From the NCBI GenBank assembly GCA_003022905.1, contig PXSE01000085.1:1-6008 (forward strand): a stretch of 6,008 nucleotides of DNA, in the 5' to 3' direction. Position 1 is the stretch's first letter. The number at the start of each line of letters is the position of its first letter. Below, in pieces: positions 1 to 5,634 of the stretch. The position numbers and the translations under genes were made by a program. The notes beneath the pieces are model-generated. The model was given only the letters and a program-made list of their open reading frames with translations. It made no database searches and was not told the origin of the DNA. The DNA comes from Halobacteriales archaeon QS_9_68_42. Lineage in GTDB: Archaea; Halobacteriota; Halobacteria; Halobacteriales; Haloarculaceae.

Positions 1-93
1 CACCGTCGTCCGACCCTCGAGCGCGCCGTCGAGGGCGACGAGCTTCAGCGTCGCCAGCTCGTCGTGCCCGACGCGCTCGGTTGTCCGTGTCAT
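1..93 (-). CDS. ribK: CTP-dependent riboflavin kinase, N-terminal fragment (probable)
   Basis: Only the first 31 codons are in the window, read leftward from ATG at 93-91; the gene continues past the edge. The peptide starts [20 protein letters not shown] and continues [12 protein letters not shown] recognise this from memory as the start of the winged-helix domain that precedes the DUF120 kinase domain in haloarchaeal riboflavin kinases, where a 'DELAxLKLxALDG' opening is common. That family phosphorylates riboflavin to FMN with CTP as donor, in the cytoplasm. The kinase domain itself is not visible, so another winged-helix regulator with a similar opening is possible. A TATA-like TTAT lies about 27 bases before the ATG, consistent with a leaderless transcript. 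The start choice is supported by that spacing and by the absence of an alternative nearby. Confidence 0.6.
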   Translation of the reverse strand, partial: MTRTTERVGHDELATLKLVALDGALEGRTTV

Positions 94-115
94 ACCGCCG
101 GGTAGGGGGCTACTC

Positions 116-128
116 GGCATAAGCGTAA
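116..128 (-). promoter_or_regulatory. Promoter (TATA-like box) of the left-edge riboflavin kinase gene
   Basis: Read on the minus strand this is CGTTACGCTTATG, with the TTAT core centred about 27 bases before the ATG at 93. That is the distance expected for a haloarchaeal leaderless promoter. It was recognised by position and composition only. Confidence 0.4.
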
Positions 129-293
129 CGAAGATGGTAAGCATTCCAGAAACGGGACAGGGCCGCGGTGGACCGTTTGTGGCGCCGCCTAACGCTCGTG
201 CAGTAAAGAACCCGTCGCTCCCGGCGTGTCTCTCGTTTACACGCACTACATCTCACGCTCGAAATCGAATACGAAATCCGGGCAAATTTCCGA

Positions 294-303
294 CGGTAAT
301 AAC
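294..303 (+). promoter_or_regulatory. Possible promoter (TATA-like) for the protease locus
   Basis: CGGTAATAAC is the most AT-rich short block before the protease. It sits about 27-30 bases before a TTG at 329-331 and before the expected beginning of the Tat signal peptide. The spacing suits a leaderless start near 327-330 and not one at GTG 381, which would leave a leader of more than 50 bases. Confidence 0.35.
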
Positions 304-306
304 TTT

Positions 307-323
307 CGGGAGTAGTTCTCCCG
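307..323. repeat. Perfect inverted repeat, 6-bp arms, between TATA-like box and signal peptide
   Basis: CGGGAG (307-312), spacer TAGTT, CTCCCG (318-323). It lies downstream of the TATA-like block and just before the reading frame of the first Tat signal. It could be an operator near the transcription start or a small hairpin. The flanking bases do not extend the pairing. Confidence 0.45.
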
Positions 324-350
324 TAGGGTTGGACGTCAGACGATATCTTA

Positions 351-776
351 CGCCGGAACCTGCTTCGTGCCAGTGCGGCCGTGACGGCCGGACTCGGAGC
401 CGTCGGAACCGCGGCGGCCGAGGGCGAGACGACCCCGCAGGTAGAGGGCCAGACTCTCTGTGTCAATCTAACGGGCACCGAGGACCGGACCACGACGGTA
501 TCGGCCTCCGAGCCGCTGCCGGAGTCGGCCACCGGTATCCAGCCTGGCTCACAGCTGATCATCACCATCGAGAACGCCGGGACTTTCGGCTGCTCGGCCA
601 ACTTCATCTGGCGGGACACGTCTACAACGCTGGACGACTTCGACGACGAGCGCGGGAACTCACCGGTGTTCGACGGCGACCGCCACCCACTGTACGTCGG
701 CGCCGCGGGCCACTGCTTCCTCGCCGGCGGAAAGAACGCGACCGAGAACGCCAAGCGCGAGGGCGAGAAAGACGAC
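351..776 (+). repeat. Protease N-terminal unit, copy 1: Tat signal plus His-bearing half only
   Basis: This segment encodes RRNLLRAS, an Ala/Gly signal core, a Cys-containing linker, the GIQPGSQ block, the WRD block and LYVGAAGHCFL, and ends at GEKDD. Aligned by eye to copy 2, the signal core is 16 of 23 identical and the GIxPGSQ-to-WRD plus LYxGAAGHC-to-DD blocks are 37 of 57 identical, so the two are old paralogues and not a recent duplication. Copy 1 also has about two dozen extra residues between WRD and LYVG. It lacks the Asp and Ser region needed for catalysis. Confidence 0.7.
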
Positions 777-1712
777 AGCCTCCAGCCGGCCGACCGGCGG
801 CGTCGCAGTCTGCTCCGAGCGAGTGTAGCAACGGCAGCCGGAATCGGCGGCGTCGGGACCGCCTCGGCGACGGAGACGACAGATGGCGACCTCGACCGCC
901 GGGGGTCCGCCGAGCGGGTTCCCTGTCTTGAAGTCGAAGACGAGACCGAGACCGCGACCGTCGCCGGCGGCGTCCCCGAGCGGGCCAGCGGCATCCGCCC
1001 CGGGTCGCAGATGTTCATCACCTTCCCGGACGGCACGACCGCCGGCTGTACGGCCAACTTCGTCTGGCGGGACGGCGGCGACGACCTCTACATCGGCGCG
1101 GCTGGCCACTGCTTCCTGCCGAGCGACAAGAACGCCAGCGCGAACGCCCAGCGGACCGGCGAAAGCGACGACGACGTTTACGACGTGAGTCAACTGGACG
1201 TCTCAGTCTGTGCCGACTGCACCGTCGGCGGGACGACCGGCCTGACCTTCACCGGGACAACCATCGGCCTCGGTGACGTGGCCTACGCCCGGCAGGCGCT
1301 CCCGGGCGGCTCGGAGGTGGGCCACGACTTCGGCATCGTCCGCATCCCGTCGAGTGTCGAGGACGCCGTCGACCCCTCGTTGCCGCAGTTCGGCGGCCCC
1401 ACCGGCGTCTCGGAGCGGGCCGTCCCGGCCGGCCTCCCGGTCAACCAGTACGGCGCCGGCGTCGCCAACGGCGAGGTGTTCCCGACGATGGGCTCGAACG
1501 GCGTCTCGGAGGGCGACGCGTCCCCGGGCGACTCCGGGTCGCCGTTGCAGGCCACCGAGGCTGGGACGGGCGTCGAGGGCGGCGCCGCCGCCGGCATCCT
1601 GACGCACCTCACCGCCACTGGCACCGCAGGCACGACGATGGGCCGCTGCGTGGAGATGGTCCAGCAGGACGTCGGCCTCGGCATCGAGACGGTGCTGGCC
1701 GGCGACCTCTAG
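381..1712 (+). CDS. Chymotrypsin-like secreted serine protease with duplicated N-terminal half (fusion, possibly a pseudogene)
   Basis: This is a secreted S1-like (chymotrypsin-fold) endopeptidase by motif. Numbering from GTG 381 (443 residues), the catalytic triad is His243 in GAAGHCF, Asp316 in GHDFGIV and Ser385 in PGDSGSP. Cys223 and Cys244 match the chymotrypsin disulfide that brackets the active His. Residues 43-132 are a second, extra copy of the N-terminal half, with its own GAAGHCF (His111) and Cys pair (71 and 112) but no Asp or Ser region. A Tat-type signal (RRSLLRAS followed by a small, hydrophobic Ala/Gly stretch) lies internally at about 141-163. A similar one, RRNLLRAS, is encoded in frame at 351-374, upstream of GTG 381, with no ATG, GTG or TTG between it and the stop at 324-326. 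GTG 381 therefore would not give a working signal, and the true start is unresolved. GTG 666 is the only other in-frame start near copy two. The second half looks like an intact mature protease. Substrate is unknown. Confidence 0.7.
   Translation: MTAGLGAVGTAAAEGETTPQVEGQTLCVNLTGTEDRTTTVSASEPLPESATGIQPGSQLIITIENAGTFGCSANFIWRDTSTTLDDFDDERGNSPVFDGDRHPLYVGAAGHCFLAGGKNATENAKREGEKDDSLQPADRRRRSLLRASVATAAGIGGVGTASATETTDGDLDRRGSAERVPCLEVEDETETATVAGGVPERASGIRPGSQMFITFPDGTTAGCTANFVWRDGGDDLYIGAAGHCFLPSDKNASANAQRTGESDDDVYDVSQLDVSVCADCTVGGTTGLTFTGTTIGLGDVAYARQALPGGSEVGHDFGIVRIPSSVEDAVDPSLPQFGGPTGVSERAVPAGLPVNQYGAGVANGEVFPTMGSNGVSEGDASPGDSGSPLQATEAGTGVEGGAAAGILTHLTATGTAGTTMGRCVEMVQQDVGLGIETVLAGDL
801..1172 (+). 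repeat. Protease N-terminal unit, copy 2: internal Tat signal plus His-bearing half
   Basis: This is the second copy of the unit, running from RRSLLRAS to GESDD, followed in the same frame by the Asp and Ser parts of the protease. The segment just before it (777-800, SLQPAD then RR) reads like the usual polar n-region of a Tat signal, yet no ATG, GTG or TTG begins it. The copy 1 homology stops at GAC-GAC (771-776), where copy 2 would have begun, which marks the probable fusion point. Confidence 0.65.
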
Positions 1713-2668
1713 GAACCGTAGGGGTTCGCCTCCCAGAACTCCGAACCGCCCTTCAGCTTCGGCACCCAGGTGTCCTCTTCGCGCGCCAGCAGCGCGACCC
1801 GCGACGCCTCGACGTCTCGCAACACGGGGTGGGTCGGCAGGTACTCGCCGACGGCTTCGGTGAACCCGACGACCGCCTCGTGGTCCGGCATCACGTCGCG
1901 GTCCAGCCGGTCCCGGGAGTTGCCGACGTGCATGAACGCCTTCATCTCGACGAAGTCGGCGTCGGCGCGGTCGAACATCGCGGCGTACCACTCCGGGTGG
2001 TGGATGTTGTAGCCGGACAGCAGCGTCGTCCGCAGGACTGTCCGGGTGTCGTCCTTGTCGGCGAGGACGTCCAGCGTCTCGACGAGCCGGTCCCACGCGT
2101 CGTCCTCGACGGCCTTGACAACCTCGCCGAACGTTTTCCGGTCGGGCGCGTCGACGCTGACGTACAGCTGGGTCGGGTCACACGCCTTGAGCACCTCCGG
2201 GCGGGTGCCGTTGGAGACCAGAAACGTCGTAATTCCCCGGTCGTCGAACGCCTTGATGAGCTCCGGCAGGTACGGGTACAGCGTCGGTTCGCCGTCAAGC
2301 GAGATGGCGACGTGGCGCGGCTCCATGGCCTCCTCGAAGACCTCCCGCGGCACGTCGTCGTTGCCGCCGAAGCCCGAGAGGAGCTTCCGCTGGAGGTCGA
2401 CGGAGGCGTCGACGACGGCCTCTGGGTCGTCCCACTCGACACCGTCGAGTTCGTAGGCGTGGCCCGCGTGGTCCCGCCAGCAGAATACACAGCGCTCGTT
2501 GCACTTGACGACGGGCGTCATCTGGATGCAACGGTGCGACTGGATGCCATAGAAGGTGTTCTTGTAACATCGGCCCTCCCCGCGCAGGGCGTTTGCCGTC
2601 CACCCGCAGGTCTGGGCGGCGGTGTGATTCTCACTGTGGTAGTCCGGGTCGCTGACCTGCTTTGGCAT
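1709..2668 (-). CDS. twy1: tRNA 4-demethylwyosine synthase (TYW1/Taw1, radical SAM)
   Basis: This enzyme builds the tricyclic wyosine core on N1-methylguanosine-37 of tRNA-Phe, condensing it with two carbons of pyruvate by radical SAM chemistry in the cytoplasm. The 319-residue product is the normal size of the stand-alone archaeal form without the flavodoxin domain of eukaryotic TYW1. The radical-SAM cluster motif is Cys56-x3-Cys60-x2-Cys63 followed by WR. Cys21, Cys34 and Cys47, each 13 residues apart, fit the known second iron-sulfur cluster, and Lys36 sits where the archaeal enzymes have the lysine that forms a Schiff base with pyruvate. LDGEPTLYPYL and SVDAPD are further family signatures. 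The start ATG at 2668-2666 has a TATA-like TTTAGT 25-31 bases upstream, suggesting a leaderless mRNA. Its TAG overlaps the stop of the convergent protease gene by two bases. No broken or missing key residue was seen. Confidence 0.95.
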   Translation of the reverse strand: MPKQVSDPDYHSENHTAAQTCGWTANALRGEGRCYKNTFYGIQSHRCIQMTPVVKCNERCVFCWRDHAGHAYELDGVEWDDPEAVVDASVDLQRKLLSGFGGNDDVPREVFEEAMEPRHVAISLDGEPTLYPYLPELIKAFDDRGITTFLVSNGTRPEVLKACDPTQLYVSVDAPDRKTFGEVVKAVEDDAWDRLVETLDVLADKDDTRTVLRTTLLSGYNIHHPEWYAAMFDRADADFVEMKAFMHVGNSRDRLDRDVMPDHEAVVGFTEAVGEYLPTHPVLRDVEASRVALLAREEDTWVPKLKGGSEFWEANPYGS

Positions 2669-2692
2669 ACCCTCGCATTGTGGCGGCGACGC

Positions 2693-2699
2693 ACTAAAG
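2693..2699 (-). promoter_or_regulatory. TATA-like box of twy1
   Basis: On the minus strand this reads CTTTAGT, 25-31 bases before the twy1 ATG. The spacing fits a leaderless haloarchaeal promoter. It abuts the repeat-bearing segment at 2700-2730, which occupies the BRE and upstream position. Confidence 0.5.
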
Positions 2700-2730
2700 A
2701 CCGCGGTTCACCGTCTCGTTCACCCGCGGT
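2700..2730. repeat. Inverted repeat ACCGCGG/CCGCGGT with nested GTTCACC direct repeat
   Basis: ACCGCGG (2700-2706) and CCGCGGT (2724-2730) are perfect inverted 7-mers, and each contains the palindrome CCGCGG. Inside, GTTCACC occurs twice, 12 bases apart (2706-2712 and 2718-2724). The block lies directly upstream of the twy1 TATA-like box and within the divergent promoter region, so it may be a regulator binding site. This is inference from position; short GC repeats do arise by chance in such DNA. Confidence 0.4.
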
Positions 2731-2807
2731 GGCGCTACAGTCTGTGAAACGTTCGCGAGCCGAACGGTCAATAGAGTACCCAAACGTTTACCTCGTTGGC
2801 GGTTGTC

Positions 2808-2853
2808 ACATATATCCTAAAACAATTTGTACCCTTTCTACAGAATTCTTTTC
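2808..2853 (+). promoter_or_regulatory. AT-rich promoter region of the HTH gene
   Basis: Two TATA-like blocks are visible: ACATATATCC at 2808-2817, which would give a leader of about 35-40 bases, and ATTCTTTTC at 2845-2853, centred about 28 bases before the ATG at 2877 and suited to a leaderless start. A GGGGAG at 2862-2867 could act as a weak ribosome-binding site for the longer leader. Which one is used cannot be decided here. Confidence 0.4.
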
Positions 2854-2876
2854 TGTCGGCCGGGGAGTTTCGGAAC

Positions 2877-3380
2877 ATGCTGCGAGGACTCGACGCGAGG
2901 GGGGCCGACGAGGACCTCATCATGGTGAAGGTCGCGGACAGACCGACGCTCGAGGGGACGACGACCGTCTACCTCCGGTCCGGCGTCTCCTCGGTAGTCC
3001 GGGACCGGCAGGCCCGCGTTCGGGAGACGTTCGAACAATTGCGAAACGCGGGCATCCTCGAGGACGTCGACGTGGTGGAGTGGCCCGAGCGGGCCCGGAC
3101 GCCGGCCGACACCGACGTCGAGGCCGAGGCCGTCGCCCATTACGACGAGTTCGTCGGACTCGTCGGCGCCGGGGCGCTCGAACCGTTCTTCGAGGAGCGG
3201 TCGGCGACGGGCACGGACGACCGGGTCGTCGACCTGCCGGCCATCTGTATCGTCCACCGGGACGACGGGACGCCCAGCGCGCTATACCCGCACTGGAGCG
3301 ACGGGACCCACCACAGCATCGAGGACTGCACCCGGGCGCTCTGTGCCGGCGACGACATCGGGAACCTCCGGCCGTCCTGA
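2877..3380 (+). CDS. Haloarchaeal HTH-domain protein (HTH_63-like), putative regulator
   Basis: A 167-residue soluble acidic protein. The layout matches, from memory, a large haloarchaeal family annotated as 'HTH domain-containing protein' (Pfam HTH_63): a beta strand TTTVYLRSG near residue 28, a helical segment with regularly spaced charges (VRDRQARVRETFEQLRNAGI, about 41-60), a DVDVVEWPER strand, then LEPFFEER (101-108), LPAICIVHRDDG (120-131), LYPHWSDG (136-143) and HHSIEDC (145-151). The C-terminal LEPFFE, CI, DG and SIEDC blocks are the strongest match. No metal-binding or catalytic role can be read, and target genes are unknown. ATG 2877 was chosen because the frame upstream (TTG 2796 onward) runs through the apparent promoter; ATG 2922 is a shorter alternative. 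It is divergent from twy1 and 90 bases before argS, so a local regulatory role is possible but unproven. Confidence 0.75.
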   Translation: MLRGLDARGADEDLIMVKVADRPTLEGTTTVYLRSGVSSVVRDRQARVRETFEQLRNAGILEDVDVVEWPERARTPADTDVEAEAVAHYDEFVGLVGAGALEPFFEERSATGTDDRVVDLPAICIVHRDDGTPSALYPHWSDGTHHSIEDCTRALCAGDDIGNLRPS

Positions 3381-3437
3381 GTCGGCCGCTGGCGTCGAGG
3401 GGGCCACCGGAGCGGTACGGGGCCACCGCCATCCGGA

Positions 3438-3448
3438 AGGTCCTTCTG
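3438..3448 (+). promoter_or_regulatory. Possible weak promoter element of argS
   Basis: AGGTCCTTCTG lies 23-33 bases before ATG 3471. It is the only pyrimidine/AT-leaning block in a very GC-rich 90-base gap, and it overlaps GAAGG-T-CCTTC, a short inverted repeat. The match to a TATA box is poor, so argS may also be read through from the gene upstream. Confidence 0.2.
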
Positions 3449-3470
3449 ACCCGGCCGTCGAACTGTGGGT

Positions 3471-5213
3471 ATGTTCCTGTCGTTCCGCGAGTCGGTCGCC
3501 GACGCCCTCGGGGCCGCCCTCGGGTCGCGGGGTCTCCCGACCGACGACCTCGGCACCGAGGAACCGCCCGAGGACGTCGACGCCGTGCTGGCCTCCAGCG
3601 TCGCCTTCCGGCTTGCCGGCGAGGTCGGGGCGCCGCCGCCAGAGGTGGCCGCCGAGTTGGCCGGCGACGTCGACCCCGGCGCCCACCCGCTCATCGACCG
3701 CGTCGAACCGGCCGGGCCGTACCTGAACTTCTTCCCGAGCGAGGCGTACTTCGGGGGGACCCTGGAGGCCGGCCTCGGGGCCGACTACGGCGCGCTGCCG
3801 GCCCGCGACGTCTCGGTCGCCATCGAGCACACCTCCGCGAACCCGACGGGCCCCGTTCACGTCGGCCGGGCGCGCAACCCCATCGTCGGCGACGCCGTCG
3901 CCAACCTGCTTTCGTACGCCGGGTACGACGTCGACCGCCACTACTACGTCAACGACGCCGGCCGACAGATGGCCGTGTTTACGTGGGCCTACGAGACGTT
4001 CGAGAAGTCGGAGCTGCCGGAGCCAGCACGGGACCGCGCCGAGTACCGATTAGTTCGCTACTACCGGAAGGGTAACAAATACCTCGAAGAGGCCGACCCC
4101 GACGAGCGGGAGGCCGCCGAGGACGAGATACGGGCCATCCTCCAGGGCCTCGAGGCGGGCGACGAGGCGGTCTACGAACGCGTCGGCGAGGTGGTCGACA
4201 CCGTCCTCGGCGGGATGAGGGAGTGTCTGGCCCGCCTGCCCGCCGAGTTCGACGAGTTCGTCAAGGAGACCCGCTTCATGCGGGACGGCTCGGCCGACGA
4301 CGTCGTCGCCCGCCTGAAGCAGCTCGACGGGGCGGTCTACGAGGACGACGCCTGGCAGCTGACCTTCGATGACATCGAGAAGAACCTCGTGTTCCTGCGG
4401 GCGGACGGCACTTCGCTGTACACGACCCGCGACCTGGCCCACCACGAGTGGAAGTTCGAGGAGTACGACCGGGCGGTGACCGTCCTCGGGGAGGATCATA
4501 AGCTCCAGGCCGAACAGCTCGGGGCGACCCTGGAGCTGCTCGGCAATGACGCCAACCGACTGGAGAACGTCATCTTCTCGTTCGTCGATCTCCCGGAGGG
4601 GACGATGTCGACCCGCGAGGGGACCGGCGTCCAGCTTGACGACCTGCTGGACGAGGCCATCGAGCGCGCCCGTGAAGAGGTCGAGACCCGGCTCGACGAC
4701 CGGCTCCGGAACGACGAACTGTCGGCCGACGATGTCGACCGCATCGCCCGGCAGGTCGGCGTCGGCGCCGTCCGCTACGACATCGTCTCGAAACAGCCGA
4801 CCAAGGGCATCACCTTCGAGTGGGACCGGGCGCTGGACTTCGAGGCCCAGTCGGCCCCCTACGTCCAGTACGTCCACGCGCGCTGCTGTGGCATCCTGAA
4901 CGAGGCCGACGGCACCGAACCGGTCGCGGACGCCTCGCGACTGACGACGGCGGCCGAGCGGGACCTGCTCCGGACCCTCGCGCGGTTCCCAGGCGTCGTC
5001 GAGGACGCGGCCGCCGACCTGGAACCCCACCGCGTTGCCACGTACACTCGCGAGCTGGGCGACCGGTTCAACACGTTCTACCGGGAGTGTCCGGTGGTCG
5101 GCGCCGACGACCCCGAGACGACCGCCGCGCGGCTGGCGCTCGTGGCCGCCTCGAGACACGCCATGGCGAACGCGCTGGACGTCCTCGGCGTCGAAGCCCC
5201 CGAGTCGATGTAG
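3471..5213 (+). CDS. argS: Arginyl-tRNA synthetase
   Basis: This class I synthetase activates arginine with ATP and charges tRNA-Arg in the cytoplasm. The product is 580 residues, normal for ArgRS. Residues 1 to about 95 form the ArgRS-specific N-terminal domain that contacts the tRNA elbow. The catalytic domain opens with [17 protein letters not shown] (120-136), where HVGR stands for the HIGH motif. [31 protein letters not shown] and LGEDHKLQ follow, and MSTREG (379-384) takes the place of KMSKS. The C-terminal DALR-type anticodon-binding domain begins around YVQYVHAR (464-471) and ends in the family-typical [12 protein letters not shown] 3471 was preferred over GTG 3465, six bases upstream, because MFLSFRESV is the usual haloarchaeal opening and ATG is the commoner start. 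Both lysines of KMSK are absent, as is the lysine found just before HIGH in many ArgRSs. The gene is likely single-copy and essential. Confidence 0.96.
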   Translation: MFLSFRESVADALGAALGSRGLPTDDLGTEEPPEDVDAVLASSVAFRLAGEVGAPPPEVAAELAGDVDPGAHPLIDRVEPAGPYLNFFPSEAYFGGTLEAGLGADYGALPARDVSVAIEHTSANPTGPVHVGRARNPIVGDAVANLLSYAGYDVDRHYYVNDAGRQMAVFTWAYETFEKSELPEPARDRAEYRLVRYYRKGNKYLEEADPDEREAAEDEIRAILQGLEAGDEAVYERVGEVVDTVLGGMRECLARLPAEFDEFVKETRFMRDGSADDVVARLKQLDGAVYEDDAWQLTFDDIEKNLVFLRADGTSLYTTRDLAHHEWKFEEYDRAVTVLGEDHKLQAEQLGATLELLGNDANRLENVIFSFVDLPEGTMSTREGTGVQLDDLLDEAIERAREEVETRLDDRLRNDELSADDVDRIARQVGVGAVRYDIVSKQPTKGITFEWDRALDFEAQSAPYVQYVHARCCGILNEADGTEPVADASRLTTAAERDLLRTLARFPGVVEDAAADLEPHRVATYTRELGDRFNTFYRECPVVGADDPETTAARLALVAASRHAMANALDVLGVEAPESM

Positions 5214-5402
5214 CTACACGAGCACAAACGGCGGCATGGACCGAGGAGTAGGGCCGCGAATATCCGGAACGCGAAGGGGCACGCGAACAGGTTTCGTCGC
5301 ATACCACACGGTACTCGCCCTGTATGAACGGGCGCCGTCGCTGGGGGAATCGGTAGCGGTCGGCCGCAGTACCTGTCAGAGCCCTCGTCGGAGAGCCGGC
5401 CG
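5214..5402. other. Intergenic stretch after argS with nothing recognised
   Basis: No convincing gene or RNA was seen. The argS stop codon lies within a 10-base palindrome TGTAGCTACA (5209-5218). No clear T-tract terminator follows argS, so its transcription may run on toward the convergent tiny gene. Confidence 0.4.
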
Positions 5403-5492
5403 TCAGGCGACGATGAGCGAGACGGCGGACCCGAAAATCAGGGCCGCGCCGAGGAAGAACACGTAGAGGACCGCCAGCGCGTCGGTGCTCAT
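5403..5492 (-). CDS. Tiny single-span membrane protein, 29 residues
   Basis: ATG at 5492-5490 opens a 29-codon frame ending in TGA. The peptide begins MSTDALAVLYVFFLGAALIF and ends GSAVSLIVA: a short polar N-terminus and then one continuous hydrophobic helix of about 24 residues with small-residue positions (GAA, GSA) that could support helix packing. Such tiny frames are usually missed by gene callers. Support comes from a TATA-like ATTTTTTGAT 22-31 bases before the ATG, the correct spacing for a leaderless haloarchaeal gene, and from the hydrophobic composition, unusual for random GC-rich sequence. Function is unknown. Small accessory subunits of respiratory or transport complexes look like this, but nothing here ties it to one. 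A perfect inverted repeat (5533-5551) lies upstream of its promoter. Confidence 0.6.
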   Translation of the reverse strand: MSTDALAVLYVFFLGAALIFGSAVSLIVA

Positions 5493-5513
5493 GGGACTCG
5501 GTTCGTCAGGGAG

Positions 5514-5524
5514 TATCAAAAAAT
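5514..5524 (-). promoter_or_regulatory. TATA-like box of the tiny membrane protein gene
   Basis: On the minus strand this reads GATTTTTTGAT, centred about 26 bases before the ATG at 5492. It is the most AT-rich stretch between argS and the right-edge gene. Confidence 0.45.
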
Positions 5525-5532
5525 CGCGTCTC

Positions 5533-5551
5533 GGTTTTGGAGCTCAAAACC
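5533..5551. repeat. Perfect 7-bp inverted repeat, candidate operator
   Basis: GGTTTTG (5533-5539), spacer GAGCT, CAAAACC (5545-5551). The 19-base dyad lies just upstream of the TATA-like box of the tiny membrane protein gene and about 85 bases before the divergent isomerase gene. Its size and position suit a dimeric regulator site. Confidence 0.5.
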
Positions 5552-5598
5552 CGGCTGTCCAGGCGCGGGGTTCAGGTCGGAGTGGCCCGGGAGGGGAC

Positions 5599-5611
5599 CG
5601 AAACGCTTTGC
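5599..5611 (+). promoter_or_regulatory. Promoter of the right-edge TIM-barrel gene
   Basis: CGAAACGCTTTGC, with a BRE-like CGAAAC followed by a TATA-position CTTTG, centred about 29 bases before ATG 5635. CGAAAC plus a T-run at this distance is a layout I recognise from many haloarchaeal leaderless genes. Confidence 0.45.
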
Positions 5612-5634
5612 CCGGTTGGGGCCGGTTCGGCGTT

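Larger units (their letters stand above)
94..326. other. Divergent intergenic region with no gene recognised
   Basis: This spacer separates the left-edge gene from the protease locus. It becomes AT-richer from about 240 onward. CGAAATC occurs twice, 12 bases apart (260-266 and 272-278), and there is a perfect short inverted repeat at 307-323. A plus-strand frame is open from ATG 134 across most of the spacer, but its translation looks like non-coding sequence and it runs on as a shadow of the protease. No RNA gene is visible. Confidence 0.5.

Noticed and set aside
110..1057. A 315-codon open frame on the minus strand across the protease
   Set aside because: Its translation is Arg/Ser/Pro-rich without family motifs, while the opposite frame shows catalytic protease motifs. 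It is a GC-driven shadow.
2796..2876. 27-residue N-terminal extension of the HTH protein from TTG 2796
   Set aside because: The segment contains the TATA-like promoter blocks and encodes a hydrophobic peptide unlike the acidic protein body; ATG 2877 is preferred.
3400..3430. GGGGCCACCG repeated twice in the gap before argS
   Set aside because: A short GC-rich repeat in very GC-rich DNA, with no symmetry or promoter context to support a function.
1829..4075. A 748-codon plus-strand open frame across twy1, the HTH gene and argS
   Set aside because: It spans three genes with clear homology in other frames, and its product is Arg/Gly-rich low-complexity sequence typical of antisense or out-of-frame reading in high-GC DNA.
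4050..5159. A 369-codon minus-strand open frame inside argS
   Set aside because: It is antisense to motif-supported argS codons and has no recognisable domain.
5209..5218. Palindrome TGTAGCTACA over the argS stop codon as a terminator
   Set aside because: There is no T-tract after it, the stem is too short for a hairpin with a loop, and archaeal termination relies mainly on T-runs. It may simply be chance.
5078..5302. Minus-strand frame beginning MRRNLFACPF with a signal-peptide-like start
   Set aside because: After about 30 codons it runs into the antisense of argS, and no promoter of the right spacing is visible. The hydrophobic start is probably chance.
5236..5466. Plus-strand open frame from ATG 5236 with 76 codons
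   Set aside because: Basic, motif-free translation without a promoter. It overlaps the better-supported tiny membrane gene on the other strand.
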